Assembly (NCBI RefSeq): GCF_001425685.1
Contig: NZ_LMCY01000069.1
Span: forward strand, 1 to 64,000
Length of the DNA stretch: 64,000 bases
Reading direction: 5' to 3'
Origin: Massilia sp. Root335
Lineage (GTDB): Bacteria > Pseudomonadota > Gammaproteobacteria > Burkholderiales > Burkholderiaceae_D
The notes beneath the pieces were generated by a model. It did no database searches. It worked only from the letters and a program-made list of their open reading frames with translations, and had not been told where the DNA came from. The number at the start of each line of letters is the position of its first letter. The first letter of the stretch is position 1. The position numbers and the translations under genes are program-made. Of the stretch, positions 5,770 to 13,069 are shown one piece after another.

Positions 5770-7821
5770 TCAACGCTTGGCGCTTTTGCCAGGCGGCGGT
5801 GCCACCGGCTTCGCACCGGCCTTCGCCAGCAGGGCGTTGCATGGGCTGTCCTTGCCCGGCCCCGTGTTGATCAGCGGAAGCAGGGCCGCGGCCGGTGCCG
5901 CGACGATCGCGAGCGCGGCTGCCGCGCCGCCCTTGAGCGCCAATACCTTCTTGTCGAGCGACAGGTCGGGATGCTTGAACGTGCCGCGCACGAAGAACGG
6001 CGTGCGCAAGGTGAACACGCGCAGCGCCTTCGTCTCCGGTTTGATGCGCAGGTTCAACTGCTCGGTCGACATATTGACCCAGCCATTGATGTCGACGATC
6101 GCGTCGTCCGTGTCGAGCACGAACGTGCGCGTGTTCGCCACGCCGTCCTTCACGCCGAGGTCGGCGGCGAGGCAGTTCAGCTTGACCTCCTTGTCGCCGA
6201 ACAGTTTTGTGATGATGACGTTGCCGACGTTCAGGCCCGCTTCCTCGAGCAGGAGCTTGCTGACGACGCCCTGGCTGACGAGGCCCTTCACTTCGCCGTT
6301 GGCGTCGGCCAGCATCGCGCCGACGGAGTCCCCGGTCGCCGTGAGCTTCGCTTCGCCATAGATCGAGCCGACGGTCGCCTGCATCTTTTCGATCTGCGGG
6401 AACAATTCCTTGATGTGGATGTCGCGCGCCTTGACGTCGGCCGTGGCCTTGATCGGGTTGCCGGCGTCGCTGCCGTCGAGCTTGATGTTCGAGTTGACGT
6501 TGCCGCCGGCCATCGCGAAATCGAGGGGCTGCAGGGTCAGCACGCCGTCGTTCATCACGACGTGGCTCTGCAGCTTGCTGATCGGCAGGTCCTTGTCCTT
6601 GACGATGCGGTCGGCGGTGAAGCGCACGTCGGCATCCAGGACCTTCCAGCGCTCCGTATGGAATTTCTCGACGGGCAGGGCCTTGCCTTCCGGCTGCACG
6701 TCGGCGACGCCGCGCGCGCGCTTGCTCGCGTTGGAGTCGGCGCCGATCAGCGGGCCGAGGTCGGCGAAGCGCAGCTGGTGCGACACGACGTTGCCGGTCA
6801 GCTTGTTGCGCGGCTTGCCGGTCGCGAATTCGAGGCGGCCGGCGATGTCGGACTGGCCCACCTTGCCCTTGAACTTGTCGTAGACCCAGCGGCTCTTGTC
6901 CTTGCCCAGTTCGCCCGTCAGGTGGCCTTCCGTCGAGAACGCGGGCGTCTCCGGCAGCAGCACGCCCGTGAACGGATACAGCCGCGCCATCGACGGCGCC
7001 GCCAGCGTCAGGCGCAGGTCGATGCCGGCCAGGTGGGCGGGGCGCGTGACCGTCCCTTCGACCGCGATGCGGGTGTTGGCCGAGCGCACGTCGGCCTTGA
7101 CGGGGAACGGCTCGTCCTGGTTGCGCAGCGACAGCACGGCGCCCGCCTTGCCGCCGCCGCCGACGGGCGCGCCGTTGTACTCGCCGCGCAGGGTCCAGGC
7201 GATGCCGTACGTGGGGTCGTTCGCGATCGTGTCGATGTCGGCCGTGACGTCGGCCTTGGTGACGGCGTCGACGACGTGCACGGTGCCCTTGTTCAGCACG
7301 ACGCGCTCGAGGTCGAGCGTCCACTTCGATTTCTTTTGTTCGGGCTTGTACACCCAGTTGTAGTGCGTGGCGTCCGTGCGCAGCAGCTCGGCCTGCGGGC
7401 CGTCGAAGCGCAGCACCGGCACGTGGATCGTGTGGGTCAGCAGGCCGAACGGATCGAGCGAGAACGAGAACTGGCGCACGCTCGCCATGTCGCGCTGCGG
7501 CAGGCCGGCGGGGTTGCCCACGTGGACGTCGTCCGCATACAGGTGCGGCCACGGGATGTAATCGCGCCACGTGCGCTGGCCTTTCGGTATGCTGTCGGAC
7601 GGACGCTCCCAATGCACGGCAAGGTTGCCGCGGATGGCGAACGGGCGCTCGATCGCGTCGCTGACCTTGTCGTCGAGCCAGGGTTTGATGCGGTTCCAGT
7701 CGAACGTGAGCAGGATGATGATGGCGATGACGGGGATCGCCACCAGCACGCCGACGATGCCGAGGGTGATCTTGACCGGACGCGACATGTGCGCGCCGGG
7801 CTTGGGCTGTTGGGCTGTCAT
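5770..7821 (-). CDS. AsmA family protein
   Basis: Large envelope protein of 683 residues with one N-terminal membrane helix (about 15-40) followed by the repeating beta-groove architecture of the AsmA family, which helps assemble or maintain outer membrane lipids and proteins. The family signature is the helix followed by FDWNRIKPWLDDKVSDA. A C-terminal hydrophobic Ala-rich stretch (about 635-660) and a basic tail end the protein. The start at 7821 is preceded by AAGGAAGG; an internal ATG at 7788 is less likely. It is longer than E. coli AsmA (617). It is transcribed divergently from the DUF4398 gene, with one Crp/Fnr-like site for each direction in between. Confidence 0.88.
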   Translation of the reverse strand: MTAQQPKPGAHMSRPVKITLGIVGVLVAIPVIAIIILLTFDWNRIKPWLDDKVSDAIERPFAIRGNLAVHWERPSDSIPKGQRTWRDYIPWPHLYADDVHVGNPAGLPQRDMASVRQFSFSLDPFGLLTHTIHVPVLRFDGPQAELLRTDATHYNWVYKPEQKKSKWTLDLERVVLNKGTVHVVDAVTKADVTADIDTIANDPTYGIAWTLRGEYNGAPVGGGGKAGAVLSLRNQDEPFPVKADVRSANTRIAVEGTVTRPAHLAGIDLRLTLAAPSMARLYPFTGVLLPETPAFSTEGHLTGELGKDKSRWVYDKFKGKVGQSDIAGRLEFATGKPRNKLTGNVVSHQLRFADLGPLIGADSNASKRARGVADVQPEGKALPVEKFHTERWKVLDADVRFTADRIVKDKDLPISKLQSHVVMNDGVLTLQPLDFAMAGGNVNSNIKLDGSDAGNPIKATADVKARDIHIKELFPQIEKMQATVGSIYGEAKLTATGDSVGAMLADANGEVKGLVSQGVVSKLLLEEAGLNVGNVIITKLFGDKEVKLNCLAADLGVKDGVANTRTFVLDTDDAIVDINGWVNMSTEQLNLRIKPETKALRVFTLRTPFFVRGTFKHPDLSLDKKVLALKGGAAAALAIVAAPAAALLPLINTGPGKDSPCNALLAKAGAKPVAPPPGKSAKR

Positions 7822-7861
7822 GGCCTTCCTTTTATTTGTTCTGGTGGGATGGGTTGATCGG

Positions 7862-7903
7862 AGATTATCGCAAAGGTCAGTCCGTCAATGTGCGGTGCCG
7901 CAC
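7862..7903 (-). promoter_or_regulatory. Crp/Fnr-like class II promoter of asmA
   Basis: Perfect dyad GTGCG-GTGC-CGCAC (7890-7903) is centred 32 bp from minus-strand TAATCT (7862-7867). GATAAT (7864-7869) is a better -10 match at 30 bp. Confidence 0.6.
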
Positions 7904-7940
7904 CGTAGCCCGGCCGCAGGAAGGCCAAGGGAGTGTCTAT

Positions 7941-7982
7941 GTGCGCCAGCGAACCGATCTCGGCGGGCTGGAGGGTTATAAC
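7941..7982 (+). promoter_or_regulatory. Crp/Fnr-like class II promoter of the DUF4398-ompA unit
   Basis: Dyad GTGCG-CCAG-CGAAC (7941-7954) is centred 32 bp from TATAAC (7977-7982, five of six consensus), 34 bp before the ATG at 8016. One of the best site/-10 pairs in the window. Confidence 0.65.
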
Positions 7983-8015
7983 GTTACCAACACTATTCAA
8001 GAATGGAGTCGCAAG

Positions 8016-8408
8016 ATGGATACGAAATCGATGAACCTGCTGATGCGGGTCGGCGCGGCCGCCGCGGTACTTTCGCTGGCCGCCTGCGCCAGTCCGGAAA
8101 AGACCCCGGCCACGGCTGCCGTCGCGGTTTCGCACAATGCGGTCGAGAACGCCGTGTCGGCCGGCGCGCCGGAGCTGGCGCCGGTCGAGATCAACGCCGC
8201 GCGCGACAAGATGATGCGCGCCAACCAGGCGCTCGCCGCCAAGGATTACAAGACGGCGCGCGAACTGGCGGTCCAGGCCCAGGCCGACGCCAAGCTGGCG
8301 CAGAGCAAGGCCAATTCGGCCAAGGCCACGGCCGCCGCCGATGCGCTCAACGAGGACCTGCGCGTGCTGCGCCAGGAAGTCGACCGCGCCAATTCCGACC
8401 AGCACTGA
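8016..8408 (+). CDS. DUF4398 lipoprotein
   Basis: Lipoprotein of 130 residues with lipobox ending LAACA (Cys about 24) and a helical, Ala/Lys-rich DUF4398 domain (about 50-128) containing APVEINAARDKMMRAN and KDYKTARELAVQAQ. Function is unknown; the domain is usually next to or fused with OmpA domains, as in the following gene. The ATG at 8016 is chosen over upstream in-frame codons because GGAG and the promoter at 7941-7982 immediately precede it. It probably starts a transcript that includes the OmpA gene at 8486 and possibly the genes to 11149. Confidence 0.82.
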   Translation: MDTKSMNLLMRVGAAAAVLSLAACASPEKTPATAAVAVSHNAVENAVSAGAPELAPVEINAARDKMMRANQALAAKDYKTARELAVQAQADAKLAQSKANSAKATAAADALNEDLRVLRQEVDRANSDQH

Positions 8409-8485
8409 TCAGGGCAGTACTGCAGCTTCATCCGACGACAAGAACCGCGCCGTGAAGGCGCGCCAGACCGCAGAAAGGAAGCATC

Positions 8486-9409
8486 ATGACATTGAAATTC
8501 CTGAAGGCCATCGTACTTGCCGGCACCGTCGCGCTGGCCGCGTGCAGCACCGTACCGACCACGACGCCCACGCTGGATGAAGCGCGTGCCGACTTCGTTG
8601 CCGCCAACAACAATCCGCAGGTCGCGACGTACGCACCGATGGAATTCAAGCAGGCCGGCGAGGCGCTCGACCGCGCCAACCAGGCCGCCGCCCAGCGCGA
8701 GAGCCTCGACACGATCGACCGCCTGGCCTACGTCGCCAAGCAGCGCATCGCCACGGCCCAGGAAGTGGCGAAGTCCAAGGCCGCGGAGGCCGAGGTCGCC
8801 AACGCGAGCCGCCAGCGCGACCGCGTGCAGCTGGAAGCCCGCACCGCCGAGGCCGACCGCGCCAAGCGCGACGCGGCCGCCGCCCAGGCACAGGCCGCTG
8901 CTGCCCAGGCGCAGGCCCAGGATGCCCAGCAGCAGGCCGCCGCGGCCCAGCAGCAGGCGGCCCAGCAGGCCGACCGCGCGGCGCACCTGGAAGCCCTGCT
9001 CGCCGAACTGCATGCGCAGAAGACCGACCGCGGCATGGTCGTCACGATCGGCGACGTGCTGTTCGCCACCGACCGCGCGGAACTGAACGCGAACGGCATG
9101 GCGAACGTGCGCAAGCTGGCCGAGATCATGATGCAGAACCCCGACCGCACCGTCATGGTCGAAGGATTTACCGACAGCACCGGCAGCGCGGCCCATAACA
9201 AGGACCTGTCCGAGCGCCGCGCGGCGTCCGTGGCGCAGGCCCTGGCCAGCCTCGGCGTGCCGCGCGAACGCATCGGCATGCGCGGCTACGGCGAGGCCTT
9301 CCCGGTCGCGTCGAACGACACGGCATCCAACCGCCAGCTGAACCGCCGCGTGGAGATCGTGCTGTCGAACGAGGGCGCGACGATCCCGCCGCGAGCGGCG
9401 CAGCGCTGA
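8486..9409 (+). CDS. DUF4398-OmpA fusion lipoprotein
   Basis: Lipoprotein of 307 residues with lipobox LAACS (Cys20), an N-terminal DUF4398 segment (about 25-80), a long Ala/Gln-rich coiled coil (about 85-170) and a C-terminal OmpA domain (about 185-295) with VTIGDVLFATDRAEL, GFTDSTGS and NRRVEIVL. The coiled coil should span the periplasm and the OmpA domain bind peptidoglycan, giving an outer membrane to cell wall strut. A good AGAAAGGAAG SD precedes the ATG. It lies 77 bp after the DUF4398 lipoprotein and 37 bp before the ferritin-like gene, so the group is probably co-transcribed. Confidence 0.87.
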   Translation: MTLKFLKAIVLAGTVALAACSTVPTTTPTLDEARADFVAANNNPQVATYAPMEFKQAGEALDRANQAAAQRESLDTIDRLAYVAKQRIATAQEVAKSKAAEAEVANASRQRDRVQLEARTAEADRAKRDAAAAQAQAAAAQAQAQDAQQQAAAAQQQAAQQADRAAHLEALLAELHAQKTDRGMVVTIGDVLFATDRAELNANGMANVRKLAEIMMQNPDRTVMVEGFTDSTGSAAHNKDLSERRAASVAQALASLGVPRERIGMRGYGEAFPVASNDTASNRQLNRRVEIVLSNEGATIPPRAAQR

Positions 9410-9446
9410 AGCTTGAACCCACCACAGAAACGAGGATAGATTCATC

Positions 9447-9983
9447 ATGGAACAGAACGCATCCAACCTGGCGCACGGCTTCGACATCGCGGAAATCCGC
9501 CGCGCGGCCGCCAATCTCGAGGACGGCGCCGTGACGGAAGGCTATGCGGCCGACCGCGAAGCCGTGATCGCGATGCTCAACGCCGCGCTCGCGACCGAGC
9601 TGCTGTGCGTGCTGCGCTACAAGCGCCATTACTTCACGGTCAGCGGTCCGAACACGGGCCACATCAAGGCCGAATTCCTCGAGCACGCGCAGCAGGAACA
9701 GGACCACGCCGACCGCATCGCCGAGCGCATCGTGCAGCTGAACGGCTCGCCGAATTTCAATCCGGCCACGCTGACCCAGCGCAGCCATGCGGAGTACGAC
9801 GATTCGGACGACGTGCAGGCGATGATCCGCGCCGACCTGATCGCCGAGCGCGTGGCGATCGAATCGTACCGGCAGATGATCCAGGCCATCGGCGACAGCG
9901 ATCCGACCACCAAGATCATGCTGACCGAGATCCTCGCCGTCGAGGAAGAGCACGCCGACGACATGCGCGACCTGCTGGCCTGA
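9447..9983 (+). CDS. Ferritin-like (bacterioferritin-type) diiron protein
   Basis: Protein of 178 residues forming a four-helix ferritin-like bundle. Diiron ligands are visible: Glu in LATELLCVLRYKRH, Glu and His in EFLEHAQQEQDHADR, Glu in AERVAIESY and the ExxH of VEEEHADD. This pattern matches bacterioferritin-like proteins that oxidise and store iron or protect against peroxide. It lacks an obvious haem-binding Met and its N-terminus (about 1-30) is extended, so I do not call it bfr. SD GAGGA precedes the ATG. Its place between envelope stress genes suggests oxidative stress protection. Confidence 0.82.
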   Translation: MEQNASNLAHGFDIAEIRRAAANLEDGAVTEGYAADREAVIAMLNAALATELLCVLRYKRHYFTVSGPNTGHIKAEFLEHAQQEQDHADRIAERIVQLNGSPNFNPATLTQRSHAEYDDSDDVQAMIRADLIAERVAIESYRQMIQAIGDSDPTTKIMLTEILAVEEEHADDMRDLLA

Positions 9984-10019
9984 ACTTTTTACCTACCCAC
10001 CAATAACAAGGAGCACATC

Positions 10020-10361
10020 ATGCTGGATACCATCAGCCGCGCCAACGGCAACGCATCGGCCGTCAACGGCGCCGCGAAAGACACCTCGGGCGACATGAAA
10101 GCGCTCGTCAAGGACGCCCAGTCGCTGCTGAGCGCCGCCGCCTCCCTCACGGGCAACAAGGCCGACGAACTGCGCGAGCGCGGCATGGAACTGCTGGACG
10201 AGGCGCTGGGCAAGGCCAGCAAATACCAGGGTCAAGCCATGGTCAAGGGCAAGGAACTGGCGCATACGGCCGATGTCTATGTGAAGGACAACCCATGGCG
10301 CACCGTGGCCGTGGCGGCCGGCGTCGGTCTGCTGCTGGGTGTCATTCTGGGCCGCAAATAA
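10020..10361 (+). CDS. DUF883 (ElaB/YqjD-type) membrane-anchored protein
   Basis: Protein of 113 residues with a helical, charged N-terminal part (about 25-80) and one C-terminal membrane helix (about 93-110) with AVAAGVGLLLGVILGRK, the hallmark of the ElaB/YqjD/YgaM family. E. coli members are tail-anchored, stationary-phase induced and bind ribosomes. AAGGAG precedes the ATG. It is followed at 18 bp by a YqjE-like protein, the same order as yqjD-yqjE-yqjK in enterobacteria. Confidence 0.87.
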   Translation: MLDTISRANGNASAVNGAAKDTSGDMKALVKDAQSLLSAAASLTGNKADELRERGMELLDEALGKASKYQGQAMVKGKELAHTADVYVKDNPWRTVAVAAGVGLLLGVILGRK

Positions 10362-10379
10362 TAACGGTCGGGGGCAGCC

Positions 10380-10766
10380 ATGGATAACAACGAAACCGTC
10401 GTGCATAGCCCCGGCCTCATGGGTGGGATCACGGGCCTGGCCAGGAACCTGTTCGGCCTCGTGGTGTCGCGCGTGGAACTCGCCGCGCTCGAGCTGTCGG
10501 AAGTGCGCAATCACGTGATCGAACTCGTGGCCATCTTCGCGCTGGCCGCCCTCGCCACGTGGTTCGCGCTGGCCTACGGCACCGCCATGATCGTGGCCCT
10601 GGCCTGGGACGAAATGGGGTGGAAGATCCTGCTCGTCATGTTCGCCGTGTTCGCCGTGATCACCCTGATCCTCGTGATGAAGGGACTCTCGTTGCTCAAG
10701 CAGGGCAAGCTGGCGTTCCCGGAGACCATGAAGGAATTGCGCAACGACCGCGACATGCTGATGTAA
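10380..10766 (+). CDS. YqjE-like phage-holin-family membrane protein
   Basis: Protein of 128 residues with two strong membrane helices (about 44-68 and 74-98) flanked by charged segments, matching YqjE (Phage_holin_3_6 family). Despite the family name these chromosomal proteins are not phage lysis genes. The second gene of a yqjDEK-like trio, 18 bp after the DUF883 gene and 17 bp before the next. The start at 10380 follows GGGGGCAG; no better start is available. Confidence 0.83.
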   Translation: MDNNETVVHSPGLMGGITGLARNLFGLVVSRVELAALELSEVRNHVIELVAIFALAALATWFALAYGTAMIVALAWDEMGWKILLVMFAVFAVITLILVMKGLSLLKQGKLAFPETMKELRNDRDMLM

Positions 10767-10783
10767 GCAGAAAGGATCACGAC

Positions 10784-11149
10784 ATGGAAAAGACGATAGG
10801 CCATCACACCCAGGGCTCCCACGAGGAGCGCAAGCGGGCCCTGTTGCGCGACGGCGAGTTCTTCCGCACGGGCGTCGCCCACGCACGCGCGCAGATCAAG
10901 CACGCGGCCCGTCCCGAGGTGATGCTGCACTCGGCCATCGACCACGCGACCTGGGCGCTGCGTACCCGGGCCGACGCGCTGCTCAAGCCGACCGGCACGA
11001 GCATCTCGGTGATGGCGCCGTACGCCTTGACCGTGCTGGGCTTCATCCGCAAGCGCAAGCTCGGCAAGCCGGCGCTGGGCGTCGCCGTCATCCTGGGCGC
11101 GCTCGGTTGGTACTTGCAGCGCAAACGCGCGCAGCAAGTGGCATACTAG
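10784..11149 (+). CDS. YqjK-position hypothetical membrane protein
   Basis: Protein of 121 residues. The N-terminal half is polar and basic (HTQGSHEERKRALLRDGEFF), followed by a helical segment and a C-terminal hydrophobic helix (about 97-112) ending in LQRKRAQQVAY. I do not recognise a named family; its place after yqjD- and yqjE-like genes parallels yqjK. The ATG at 10784 is preceded by AAAGGA. The frame is open from 10559, but that part is a shadow of the yqjE frame. A strong terminator follows at 11210-11245. Confidence 0.7.
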   Translation: MEKTIGHHTQGSHEERKRALLRDGEFFRTGVAHARAQIKHAARPEVMLHSAIDHATWALRTRADALLKPTGTSISVMAPYALTVLGFIRKRKLGKPALGVAVILGALGWYLQRKRAQQVAY

Positions 11150-11209
11150 GGACAACGCGTCGACATCGACCCCGAGTCGTTGCCGATCACGAATATGGTG
11201 GGGCTTGAG

Positions 11210-11245
11210 CGGCGTCGCAATCATTGATTGGACGCCGTCTTTTTA
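11210..11245 (+). terminator. Intrinsic terminator of the 8.0-11.1 kb unit
   Basis: Stem CGGCGTC/GACGCCG continued by CAATCA/TGATTG around a one-base loop (11210-11237), followed by TCTTTTT. It closes the plus-strand gene series 61 bp after the last stop codon. Confidence 0.9.
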
Positions 11246-11298
11246 TGTGCGCCGTGGGTGTCGGAACACTGCGGAACACTTCGGATCGCGCGGCCACG

Positions 11299-11320
11299 AA
11301 AAAGCCGGCTCGCGCCGGCT
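11299..11320 (-). terminator. Intrinsic terminator of the glycine-zipper lipoprotein gene
   Basis: Perfect stem AGCCGGC/GCCGGCT (11303-11309, 11314-11320), loop TCGC, followed on the minus strand by five T. Confidence 0.8.
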
Positions 11321-11350
11321 GGACAGGATGGCTGCGCTGCCGGAAGACAC

Positions 11351-11815
11351 TCAGTAACGATAGACGCGCCCGTCGACGATACGCACACGGTTGCCCACGC
11401 GCAGGTCGTACACATTGTCCTGGACGACGGTGCGGTATTCGCCATTGTCGAGGCGGACATTGACTGAGTACATCTGCTGGCCTTCCGGATTGCGATTCGC
11501 CTCCACGCGGTTGCCAATCGCCGCGCCCGCCACGCCGCCGGCCACGGTGGCCGCGGTACGGCCGCCGCCGCTGCCGACCTGGTTGCCCGCCAGCGCACCG
11601 ACGAGGCCGCCGACGATCGCCCCGGCGCCGCTCGTGCGGGCTTCGCCGGTACTCACCTGGATCGATTCGATCGTGCCGTAGCCCGTCGAAGCCGTGTTGT
11701 CGTAGCCGCTGCGGTAGCCGTCATTGGCGTACGAGGGCTGGGACGACTGGCTGGCGCAGCCACCGAGGAGCGCACTGGCCGCGACGAGGGCGGCAAGGGT
11801 ACGAGTAGCTTTCAT
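11351..11815 (-). CDS. Glycine-zipper 2TM (SlyB-like) outer membrane lipoprotein
   Basis: Lipoprotein of 154 residues with lipobox LLGGC (Cys20), a Tyr/Ser-rich linker, the conserved TIESIQV strand, a glycine-zipper block (about 62-105: GAGAIVGGLVGALAG, TVAGGVAGAAIGN) and a C-terminal beta domain with YSVNVRLDNGEYRTV and NRVRIVDGRVYRY. SlyB-type lipoproteins associate with outer membrane proteins and are stress-induced. AGGAG SD precedes the ATG. It has its own terminator and a Crp/Fnr-like promoter (11847-11888), so it is probably monocistronic. It is a paralogue of the protein encoded at 2927-3733. Confidence 0.87.
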   Translation of the reverse strand: MKATRTLAALVAASALLGGCASQSSQPSYANDGYRSGYDNTASTGYGTIESIQVSTGEARTSGAGAIVGGLVGALAGNQVGSGGGRTAATVAGGVAGAAIGNRVEANRNPEGQQMYSVNVRLDNGEYRTVVQDNVYDLRVGNRVRIVDGRVYRY

Positions 11816-11846
11816 GACTTATTCTCCTGGCAAAAAATGTAGGATC

Positions 11847-11888
11847 AGATTACGCAGTCATGTGTAACGGGTCTGTGCGATGACGCAC
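11847..11888 (-). promoter_or_regulatory. Crp/Fnr-like class II promoter of the SlyB-like gene
   Basis: Dyad GTGCG-ATGA-CGCAC (11875-11888) is centred 32 bp from minus-strand TAATCT (11847-11852), the same hexamer and spacing as at asmA. Confidence 0.6.
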
Positions 11889-11936
11889 CCACTTCCCGGC
11901 CATGGACCGACGCGTTTTCACCATCTCCTTTCCTGT

Positions 11937-11978
11937 GTTCGTCAGCGAACAGAAATCGTCGTTACGGCAGAGTAAAAC
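11937..11978 (+). promoter_or_regulatory. Crp/Fnr-like class II promoter of the 12014 gene
   Basis: Perfect dyad GTTCG-TCAG-CGAAC (11937-11950) is centred 32 bp from TAAAAC (11973-11978, four of six consensus), 36 bp before the ATG at 12014. Confidence 0.6.
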
Positions 11979-12013
11979 GTTAACAGGACATCGAACAAGA
12001 GTGGAGATAAAAA

Positions 12014-12562
12014 ATGCGCGCACCACACATGATCCTGTTGTTGGCGGCCGCCTTGATGTGGGCAGTTGGACATGTCCACGCGGCGACGCCGGAAGCCAAG
12101 CTGGCCTACCAGCAGGCACGCGACGCGGCGGCGGCCGACTACAAGACCGCACGCGCCCGTTGCGATGCCATCACGGGCAATCCGAAAGACGTCTGCGTGC
12201 TCGAGGCGAAAGCCGCGCGCGTGCATGCCGAGGAAGAAGCGCGGGCCCGGTACGAAGACACGTTGAAGGCATACACCCGGGCGCGCATGCGCATCGCCTC
12301 CGCGAACTACGACGCCGACAAGGCGCGCTGCGCCGGCCTCACGGGCAACCCGAAGGATGTCTGCCAGGAACAGGCCAAGGCCCGCCTCGTCGCGGCCCAG
12401 GCCGATGCCAAGGCCGACCAGAAGACGATCGAAGCGCGCAACCAGGCGCGCGACGACAAGGTGGCGGCCGCGTATCGCGTCGCCATGGAGAAATGCGACG
12501 CCTTCGCGGGCGCCGCCAAGGATCAATGCGTCTCGGCCGCGAAGGCCGAGTTCGGTAAATAA
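12014..12562 (+). CDS. Secreted Cys-pair repeat protein, unknown function
   Basis: Exported protein of 182 residues with a signal peptide (about 1-23, ending VHAA). The mature protein is helical and Ala/Lys/Arg-rich, and contains three copies of a Cys-x10-Cys motif: CDAITGNPKDVC, CAGLTGNPKDVC and CDAFAGAAKDQC, spaced about 50 and 60 residues apart. The cysteine pairs probably form disulfide-closed loops between antiparallel helices. I do not recognise an experimentally named family. GGAG precedes the ATG. It is divergent from the SlyB-like gene and has its own Crp/Fnr-like site; a BON lipoprotein follows at 65 bp. Confidence 0.75.
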   Translation: MRAPHMILLLAAALMWAVGHVHAATPEAKLAYQQARDAAAADYKTARARCDAITGNPKDVCVLEAKAARVHAEEEARARYEDTLKAYTRARMRIASANYDADKARCAGLTGNPKDVCQEQAKARLVAAQADAKADQKTIEARNQARDDKVAAAYRVAMEKCDAFAGAAKDQCVSAAKAEFGK

Positions 12563-12627
12563 GCGGGCCATCCGCACCTCGCTCGTCAAGAGCACAACCA
12601 AGTACCACCACTAACAAGGAGTTCATC

Positions 12628-12942
12628 ATGAACGTCAGCAAACGCATCGCCACCGCTCTGTTCACCGCCACCGTCGCGTTCACCGTCGTCGGCTGCTCGT
12701 CGACCCCGGCCCACGAAAGCACCGGCGAATACGTCGACGACGCCGCCATCACGGCGAAGGTCAAGGCCGCGATCTTCAACGAGCCGACCTTGAAGTCCAC
12801 CGAGATCAACGTCGAGACCTACAAGGGCGACGTGCAGCTGTCGGGCTTCGTGGCCCAGCCGCAGGATGCGCAGAAGGCTGCCGACGTGGCGCGTGGCGTG
12901 AAGGGTGTGTCGTCGGTCAAGAACGACATCCGCGTAAAATAA
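12628..12942 (+). CDS. BON-domain lipoprotein
   Basis: Lipoprotein of 104 residues with lipobox TVVGC (Cys23) and one BON domain (about 37-103): YVDDAAITAKVKAAI, VETYKGDVQLSGFV, and the end VKNDIRVK. OsmY/BON-type periplasmic proteins bind phospholipid and are induced by osmotic stress. AAGGAG SD precedes the ATG. It is a paralogue of the BON protein at 5321-5650, and probably shares the transcript of the 12014 gene. A GC-rich dyad around 12955-12976 could be a weak terminator. Confidence 0.86.
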   Translation: MNVSKRIATALFTATVAFTVVGCSSTPAHESTGEYVDDAAITAKVKAAIFNEPTLKSTEINVETYKGDVQLSGFVAQPQDAQKAADVARGVKGVSSVKNDIRVK

Positions 12943-13069
12943 AATCATCGGGACGGCCGGTCGACGGCCGGCCCGACGGTAGTTCGATCGCCGCACCATG
13001 CGGCATCCGCCAGGGCAGTGCGCTGGCCGGCGGATGCCCGGGATCGGCTGTTTTCTTCAGGCAGGTATC

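Noticed and set aside
5551-7857. 768-codon plus-strand ORF opposite asmA
   Set aside because: It is the antisense shadow of asmA in GC-rich DNA: no SD, no family motif, and composition dominated by Arg/Ala/Val/His/Gln.
10380-10766. Phage holin as a sign of a prophage
   Set aside because: YqjE-type chromosomal proteins share the family name; no other phage gene is nearby and it sits in a yqjDEK-like trio.
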